9,757 nucleotides of DNA, taken from positions 1 to 9,757 of the forward strand of contig JAUXFR010000022.1 in NCBI GenBank assembly GCA_030622805.1, in the 5' to 3' direction. The DNA is from Anaerolineae bacterium. GTDB taxonomy: Bacteria > Chloroflexota > Anaerolineae > Anaerolineales > UBA4823. A model generated the notes under the pieces. The model searched no databases. It was not told the origin of the DNA and saw only the letters and a program-made list of their open reading frames with translations. A program made the position numbers and the translations under genes. How positions within the stretch are numbered: position 1 is the stretch's first letter; the number at the start of each line of letters is the position of its first letter. Of this stretch, positions 5,038-9,757 are shown piece after piece.

Positions 5038-7296
5038 ATGCAACAAGAACCAAAAAGATATTTTGTCACAATTGGTGACCGTCAGCTAACCTTTGAAACA
5101 GGGAAGCTGGCAGGACAGGCTGGTGGAGCTGTAACCCTGCAATTGGGTGATACCATGATTTTAGCTACGGCTACCATGAGCAACGAAGCGCGCCAGGGTA
5201 TTGATTTCTTCCCTCTAACGGTTGATTATGAGGAGAGAATGTATGCGGGTGGACGAATCCCAGGTTCTTTCTTCCGTCGTGAAGGAAGACCTGGGGAAGA
5301 AGCGATTCTCACTGCACGATTAACGGATCGCCCCTTACGACCACTCTTTCCAAAGGATTTGCGTAACGATGTTCAAATTATCGTTTATTCGCTGTCTACC
5401 GAAGGCGAAAACCCGATTGATATCCTGGTTGTCAATGCAGCATCTGCAGCATTGATGATATCAGACATCCCCTGGGGAGGTCCGGTTGGGGCAATCCGAG
5501 TCGGGCGAATTGATGGTGAGTTTGTTATCAATCCCACATTTTCTGAGCTAGAGCAATCTGACTTAGATCTTCGTCTGGCAGGGACGCAAGAAGCGATATT
5601 AATGGTCGAATGTGGTGCTAAAGAGGTGACTGAAGATGTCATGGTCACTGCATTAGAGTTCGGTCATAAAGCCATACAACCTCTCATTGAAATGCAGCTG
5701 CAAATGGCTGCTGAGATAGGCAAGGTGAAACGCGAATATACATCATACGCACTGCAGGAAGATATCAATAATAAGGTTTACAATCGAGCAGCAGAAGAGA
5801 TCAGAGCTGTCCTTTCCCAACCCTATCAAAAAGCTGTGCACGATGCTGGATTTAATGCAATTCGCAATCAGGTTATTGATGAATTCGCTGGTGAGGATGA
5901 GAATCTGATTCGTGAGGTAAGGGGAGCCTTCGACGACGCGGTCAAAAAAGTCGTACGAAACCAAATACTAACCCAAAATATAAGACCGGATGGACGCAAC
6001 ACGAAAGAAATCCGCAACATCTGGTGTGAAGTAGGTGTAAGTCCTATGGCACATGGATCGGGGCTTTTCACTCGCGGAGAGACTCAGGCACTGACACTGG
6101 CTACGCTTGGAACCCCACGAGAAGCGCAAGAGATCGATAGCCTTTCGCCAGCGGATTCGAAGCGTTATATCCACCATTACAATTTTCCACCGTTCTCGGT
6201 AGGAGAAACGAGACCTCTGCGTGGGACATCGCGTCGTGATATAGGGCATGGTGTATTGGCTGAGAACGCCTTGCGACCGATGATCCCCCCCGAATCGGAA
6301 TTTCCGTACACGCTGAGGTTGGTCTCGGAGGTGCTCTCATCGAATGGATCAACATCGATGGCTTCGGTGTGTGGCTCAACCCTTGCACTCATGGATACCG
6401 GTGTTCCGATAAAAATGCCTGTGGCAGGGATAGCTATGGGATTGATTAAACAAGATGATCAGTACGTCGTTTTGACGGATATCCTGGGTATTGAAGATCA
6501 CCTCGGGGATATGGATTTCAAAGTAGCTGGGACTTCAACGGGAATCACGGCATTACAAATGGATATCAAGTTAATTGGCATCACGTCTGAGATCATGTCC
6601 GAGGCGTTAGAACAGGCACGCGTCGCTCGCCTGCAAATCCTGGAAAAGATGTTAGAAGTCATATCAGAACCGCGCCCAGACTTGAAACCGCACGCTCCAA
6701 GAATCGAAGTACTACATATTCCAGTAGATAAGATTGGTGCTGTAATCGGCCCGGGTGGTAAGACGATCCGCAGCATTCAGGAAGATACGGGAGCAAAAAT
6801 AGATATCGGAGATGAAGGGGTTGTATATATCGCCACTAATGATGGAGAGAGCGCTCGTATGGCACGAGAACGAGTAGAGGCGCTTACTGAATCCGCGGAA
6901 GTCGGGCGAATATACACCGGAAAAGTTGTGCGGGTTGTTGATTTTGGCGCTTTTGTCGAAATTCTTCCAAATACGGATGGGCTGGTGCATATTTCACAGT
7001 TAGACACTCAGCGTGTTGAAAAGGTTGAAGATGTTGTTCGGATGGGTGATGAGATCACTGTGATGGTCACGAACATCGATCCCGAAGGAAAAATCCGGCT
7101 CTCCCGGCAGGCAGTATTAGAAGGCTGGACGGCTGAAGAAGCAGCCCAACGAGATAAAGGGCGAGGGTCACGGTCCGGAAGCGGACGCCGAGGGAGAAGT
7201 AATGACCGTCGCAGAACGGGAGGAGGACGGGAAAAACCATTCTTTTCGAGACAACATAATCCAGTTTTGCAACCTTTTGGTCGCTTCTGCATCTGA
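5038..7296 (+). CDS. pnp: Polyribonucleotide nucleotidyltransferase (PNPase)
   Basis: This phosphorolytic 3'-5' exoribonuclease degrades mRNA to nucleoside diphosphates and acts as a cytosolic trimer. The 752 residues show the full domain order. The first RNase PH domain includes SFFRREGRPGEEAILTARL and spans roughly residues 1-145. An all-helical linker follows. The second RNase PH domain, about 320-540, has the catalytic segment DHLGDMDFK (Asp487, Asp493, Lys495). The KH domain, about 557-617, has GPGG at 571-574. The S1 domain, about 622-693, includes VGRIYTGKVVRVVDFGAFVE. The tail from about 700 is basic and rich in Arg, Gly and Ser. The last roughly 20 residues (EKPFFSRQHN to GRFCI) lose that composition and look idiosyncratic. 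The AGGAG at 5027-5031 is 6 nt before the ATG and lies inside a predicted leader hairpin. The gene follows rpsO in the common bacterial order but is separated by a terminator. Confidence 0.98.
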   Translation: MQQEPKRYFVTIGDRQLTFETGKLAGQAGGAVTLQLGDTMILATATMSNEARQGIDFFPLTVDYEERMYAGGRIPGSFFRREGRPGEEAILTARLTDRPLRPLFPKDLRNDVQIIVYSLSTEGENPIDILVVNAASAALMISDIPWGGPVGAIRVGRIDGEFVINPTFSELEQSDLDLRLAGTQEAILMVECGAKEVTEDVMVTALEFGHKAIQPLIEMQLQMAAEIGKVKREYTSYALQEDINNKVYNRAAEEIRAVLSQPYQKAVHDAGFNAIRNQVIDEFAGEDENLIREVRGAFDDAVKKVVRNQILTQNIRPDGRNTKEIRNIWCEVGVSPMAHGSGLFTRGETQALTLATLGTPREAQEIDSLSPADSKRYIHHYNFPPFSVGETRPLRGTSRRDIGHGVLAENALRPMIPPESEFPYTLRLVSEVLSSNGSTSMASVCGSTLALMDTGVPIKMPVAGIAMGLIKQDDQYVVLTDILGIEDHLGDMDFKVAGTSTGITALQMDIKLIGITSEIMSEALEQARVARLQILEKMLEVISEPRPDLKPHAPRIEVLHIPVDKIGAVIGPGGKTIRSIQEDTGAKIDIGDEGVVYIATNDGESARMARERVEALTESAEVGRIYTGKVVRVVDFGAFVEILPNTDGLVHISQLDTQRVEKVEDVVRMGDEITVMVTNIDPEGKIRLSRQAVLEGWTAEEAAQRDKGRGSRSGSGRRGRSNDRRRTGGGREKPFFSRQHNPVLQPFGRFCI

Positions 7297-7391
7297 TTGT
7301 ATAGAGCGAATCGAACGAATATTGTTTTGAGTATTTACGATATACAGATTGGATGTACAATCATTGATTATATTAGAAATAGTGAAGCAGG

Positions 7392-7452
7392 ATCGCGTTG
7401 ATGAGACAAGCACTAATTTATATTTAATGCAGTTGAAATCAACGCGATTTTT
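7392..7452 (+). terminator. 11-bp perfect inverted repeat with T-run between pnp and trxB (possible terminator)
   Basis: ATCGCGTTGAT (7392-7402) and ATCAACGCGAT (7438-7448) are perfect inverted copies separated by 35 nt. The right arm runs into five T residues (7448-7452). A smaller nested pairing exists in the loop: GCA near 7410 with TGC near 7430. It may end the pnp transcript, although the large loop is unusual for an intrinsic terminator. Because the right arm lies only 8 bp before the trxB ribosome site, it may instead be a leader structure or protein-binding site. The rest of the 7297-7470 gap is AT-rich, with no convincing promoter. Confidence 0.4.
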
Positions 7453-7470
7453 ATGGATTGAGGTGAATAA

Positions 7471-8445
7471 ATGGAATTAAACTTAACTGATCTATCAACC
7501 AGTAGTAATCATGCAGAAGAACGTCAAGTAAAAGTTCTGATTCTGGGATCAGGTCCAGCAGGATTAAGCGCAGCGCTGTACACTGCGAGGGCTGACCTTG
7601 ATCCGGTTGTGCTCACAGGGATGGAGTTGGGTGGTCAGGTTTCACTGACCCATCTAGTTGAAAACTATCCTGGATTTCCTGATGGAGTCGGCGGACCTGA
7701 GATGGTGGAGTTGTTCCAGAAACAAGCTGAACGATTTGGCGCTACGTTAGTGTTTGATTCCGCGGTTGAAGTGGACTTATCCAAACGACCTTTCCGCGTT
7801 AAAGGGTACAACTCCAATTATCTGGCTGGCAGCCTAATCATTACAACCGGGGCTACTCCCAGGCATCTGGATGTCCCTGGTGAGACGGAACTAACCGGAC
7901 GCGGTGTTTCTTACTGTGCAACATGCGACGGCTGGTTTTTTAAGGATAAGGATGTAGTAGTAGTAGGTGGTGGAGATAGCGCTTTGGAAGAGGGTCTGTT
8001 TCTAACACGTTATGCGAGTTCTATAACCGTAATTCATCGAAGAGATGAATTGCGTGCGGGTCAGATTCTGCAGGATCGTGCTTTCGCTAACTCCAAAGTT
8101 CATTTCATTTGGGATTCCTTTGTGACCGAGATCATCGGATCTGAAGCTGTAGATTCTGTCCGTTTGAAGAATCTCAAGACAGGCGAAGAGACTGTGCATA
8201 ATACGGATGGCGTGTTTATCTTTGTCGGTCACACTCCGAACACGCAATTGTTTGCCGATCAGCTAGAGATGGATGAACGCGGTTATCTGATAATTGACAA
8301 ATATATGCGTGCGAGTGTGACCGGCGTGTACGCAGCGGGTGAAGTTGCTGACCCTCATTTTCGCCAGGTTATCACATCCGCCGGCATGGGAGCTGCAGCA
8401 GCCATTGATGCTGGTCGTTTTCTCGATTCTATATCAAGTGAGTAA
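7471..8445 (+). CDS. trxB: Thioredoxin reductase (NADPH, FAD-dependent)
   Basis: This low-molecular-weight TrxR is a cytosolic homodimer that passes electrons from NADPH through FAD and a redox disulfide to thioredoxin. The 324 residues include the FAD-binding GSGPAGLSAALYTARA starting at Gly26. The redox-active motif CATCD (Cys149, Cys152) lies in the NADPH domain. The nucleotide site GGGDSALEE starts at Gly166, and HRRDELRA (189-196) is the Arg-rich pattern that favours NADPH. A late FAD motif appears at GVYAAGEVAD, with the Gly-Glu variant where most have Gly-Asp. About 15 extra N-terminal residues precede the first beta strand. AGGTG (7461-7465) lies 5 nt before the ATG, fixing the start. 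No thioredoxin gene is in the window. mdh follows after 53 bp and may share the transcript. Confidence 0.95.
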   Translation: MELNLTDLSTSSNHAEERQVKVLILGSGPAGLSAALYTARADLDPVVLTGMELGGQVSLTHLVENYPGFPDGVGGPEMVELFQKQAERFGATLVFDSAVEVDLSKRPFRVKGYNSNYLAGSLIITTGATPRHLDVPGETELTGRGVSYCATCDGWFFKDKDVVVVGGGDSALEEGLFLTRYASSITVIHRRDELRAGQILQDRAFANSKVHFIWDSFVTEIIGSEAVDSVRLKNLKTGEETVHNTDGVFIFVGHTPNTQLFADQLEMDERGYLIIDKYMRASVTGVYAAGEVADPHFRQVITSAGMGAAAAIDAGRFLDSISSE

Positions 8446-8450
8446 TTCAA

Positions 8451-8475
8451 ATCCCCCTGGTTTTACCGGGGGGAT
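8451..8475 (+). other. GC-rich hairpin between trxB and mdh
   Basis: ATCCCCCTGG (8451-8460) and CCGGGGGGAT (8466-8475) form a 10-bp stem, including one T-G wobble, with a TTTTA loop. No T-tract follows, so it does not look like an intrinsic terminator on the plus strand. It may protect the 3' end of trxB mRNA or attenuate read-through into mdh. The mdh ribosome site AGGAG (8488-8492) lies just downstream and outside the stem. Confidence 0.6.
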
Positions 8476-8498
8476 CAACTAAATATCAGGAGTTTGTT

Positions 8499-9425
8499 AT
8501 GAAGAATAAAGTTTCGATCGTCGGTGCGGGGATGACTGGTTCTACAACCGCTCACTGGCTGGCAGAACTCGAAATTGCTGACCTTGTTCTGGTGGATATC
8601 GTAGAAGGAATGCCACAGGGGAAAGCACTGGACCTGCAAGCAGCTATGCCGATCATCGGTAAGGATGTCCGGATTGTTGGCAGCAACGATTATGGTGCGA
8701 CTGCCGGCTCGGATATCATTGTGATTACTGCAGGTTTACCGCGAAAGCCAGGAATGAGCAGGGATGATTTATTGGTCGCCAATGCCGAGATTGTGCGTAC
8801 TGCAACCGAACAGACGATCAAGCATTCACCTGATGTAATTTACATCGTCCTGACCAATCCACTGGATGTGATGGCTTATTTGACAATGAAAGTCGCCAGG
8901 ATTGAACCTCATCGGGTGATTGGACAGGCGGGTATCCTAGATTCAGCCAGGATGAGGGCTTTTGTGGCGATGGAACTGGATGTGAGTGTTGAGAATATCC
9001 ACTGCTACGTCCTTGGGGGTCATGGGGATGATATGGTGCCTCTCACCCATGCATCCAATGTAGCTGGGATCCCTCTGGATGAAATTATGCCACCTGATCG
9101 CCTTGACGCTATTGTAGAGCGCACACGCAAAGGTGGTGGTGAGATCGTCAGTCTATTAAAAAAGGGCAGCGCGTATTATGCTCCTTCAGTAGCAGTGACT
9201 CAAATGGTAGAAGCGATCTTGAAGGATAAGCACCTAATCGTTCCTGCAGCAGCATTTATGCGAGGAGAATACGGCTTACAGGATATATTCTTTGGCGCAC
9301 CCGTGCAGCTAGGGCGTGAGGGTGTTGAAAAGATCTACGAGTATAAATTAACTGAAAGTGAAAAAGCAGCCCTGGAAAAATCAGCGCGGGGTGTTGCGGA
9401 GAATGCGGCTAAATTAGATATTTAA
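8499..9425 (+). CDS. mdh: Malate dehydrogenase, LDH-like type
   Basis: NAD-dependent malate dehydrogenase interconverts malate and oxaloacetate in the TCA cycle. The 308 residues fit the LDH-like, usually tetrameric, group known from Chloroflexus and Bacillus. The Rossmann loop is VGAGMTGSTTAHW (residues 8-20), and Asp33 in LVDI selects NAD over NADP. The mobile substrate loop GLPRKPGMSRDD (79-90) has Arg82, which specifies a dicarboxylate where lactate dehydrogenases have Gln, and Arg88. LDSAR (147-151) supplies catalytic Asp148 and substrate-binding Arg151. GGHGDDMV (173-180) supplies the catalytic His175. AGGAG at 8488-8492 is 6 nt before the ATG. The gene product's oxaloacetate is the substrate of the citrate synthase encoded 16 bp downstream, so the pair forms a metabolic operon. 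No defects are seen. Confidence 0.97.
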   Translation: MKNKVSIVGAGMTGSTTAHWLAELEIADLVLVDIVEGMPQGKALDLQAAMPIIGKDVRIVGSNDYGATAGSDIIVITAGLPRKPGMSRDDLLVANAEIVRTATEQTIKHSPDVIYIVLTNPLDVMAYLTMKVARIEPHRVIGQAGILDSARMRAFVAMELDVSVENIHCYVLGGHGDDMVPLTHASNVAGIPLDEIMPPDRLDAIVERTRKGGGEIVSLLKKGSAYYAPSVAVTQMVEAILKDKHLIVPAAAFMRGEYGLQDIFFGAPVQLGREGVEKIYEYKLTESEKAALEKSARGVAENAAKLDI

Positions 9426-9441
9426 ACAATGGGAGTCTCGA

Positions 9442-9757
9442 ATGGTTCTGAAAGAAAAAATCGCTGCTCAATTACCTGAATATCGCGCAAGAGTCCGTAA
9501 ATTGATTACTGAGAGCGGTGATATTAAAATCGGTGACGTTACAATCGCTCAGGTTTACGGCGGTGCACGTGGTGTCAGGATGCTGGTATCAGATATTTCT
9601 TATGTCGATCCTGGCGAGGGTATCCGATTGCGTGGTTATACTATTCCTGAAATTATTAACGTACTGCCCAAACAAGAGGGCGATGAGATGCCGATGGTAG
9701 GCGGGCTGTATTATCTGTTAATGGTTGGAGAAGTACCGTCATTTGATGAGGCAGAAA
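9442..9757 (+). CDS. gltA: Citrate synthase, mitochondrial-type, N-terminus (partial)
   Basis: An open frame starts at ATG 9442, with GGGAG (9431-9435) 6 nt upstream, and runs through the right edge, giving 105 residues. The segments VYGGARGVRMLVSDISYVDP (38-57), GIRLRGYTIPE (60-70), NVLPK (73-77) and GGLYYLLMVGEVPS (87-100) match the N-terminal half of citrate synthases. In particular they match the long type found in mitochondria, which has the same MYGGMRG, GIRFRG and GLFWLL landmarks. Citrate synthase condenses oxaloacetate and acetyl-CoA to citrate. The catalytic His and Asp residues lie beyond the window, so integrity cannot be judged. The 16-bp gap after mdh indicates co-transcription. 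The symbol gltA is by function; relatives in some genomes are called citZ or citA. Confidence 0.9.
   Translation, partial: MVLKEKIAAQLPEYRARVRKLITESGDIKIGDVTIAQVYGGARGVRMLVSDISYVDPGEGIRLRGYTIPEIINVLPKQEGDEMPMVGGLYYLLMVGEVPSFDEAE

Noticed and set aside
5968..6388. Several minus-strand open frames of about 70-95 codons inside pnp
   Set aside because: They overlap the strongly conserved second RNase PH domain and show no motifs; they are compositional shadows.
8451..8475. Intrinsic terminator between trxB and mdh
   Set aside because: The stem is strong but is followed by CAACTAAAT rather than a T-tract, so it is listed as a hairpin only.
9518..9700. 60-codon plus-strand frame near the right edge
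   Set aside because: It overlaps the citrate synthase frame, which has a ribosome site and family motifs.
1..9757. CRISPR array, insertion sequence, phage or defence genes
   Set aside because: No spaced direct repeats, transposase motifs or terminal inverted repeats were seen; the content is housekeeping.

Overview
The window is ordinary chromosomal housekeeping DNA from a bacterium. It most resembles a member of the Chloroflexota, class Anaerolineae. Three things point there: a DHH phosphoesterase N-terminus of the long DHH/CBS/poly(A)-polymerase fusion type, a compact archaeal/eukaryote-type prolyl-tRNA synthetase with a C-terminal Cys4 zinc site and terminal Tyr, and a 308-residue LDH-like malate dehydrogenase followed by a mitochondrial-type citrate synthase. 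This placement is an inference from protein character, not a database result. I see no mobile element, CRISPR array, tRNA or rRNA.

Layout. A divergent promoter region (733-882) separates the leftward DHH-family gene, which runs off the left edge, from a rightward block of tightly spaced genes (883-4290). These encode an unrecognised 77-aa protein, a MazG-like nucleotide pyrophosphohydrolase, a LOG-family phosphoribohydrolase, proS, and an AlkD-like HEAT-repeat protein. rpsO (4449-4721) has its own strong extended -10 promoter and a structured leader, and ends in an intrinsic terminator. A 316-bp gap (4722-5037) then holds that terminator and a heavily structured leader for pnp (5038-7296). 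A long inverted repeat precedes trxB (7471-8445), which is followed by mdh (8499-9425) and the start of a citrate synthase gene (9442 to the right edge).

How the genes relate. ProRS, ribosomal protein S15, PNPase and probably the DHH/CBS/PAP-type protein serve translation and RNA metabolism. The pyrophosphohydrolase and LOG protein act on free nucleotides. mdh and the citrate synthase gene encode consecutive TCA-cycle steps and sit next to the NADPH-dependent thiol-redox enzyme TrxR.

The most interesting signals are non-coding. The pnp leader can form a long imperfect hairpin (4956-5000). It also has two mutually exclusive pairings, one hiding the pnp Shine-Dalgarno site and one freeing it. 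The rpsO leader has a bulged hairpin carrying a G-U/G-C pair step like the one S15 recognises in 16S rRNA, which suggests autogenous control. All RNA structures were found by hand pairing and need covariation or probing support.
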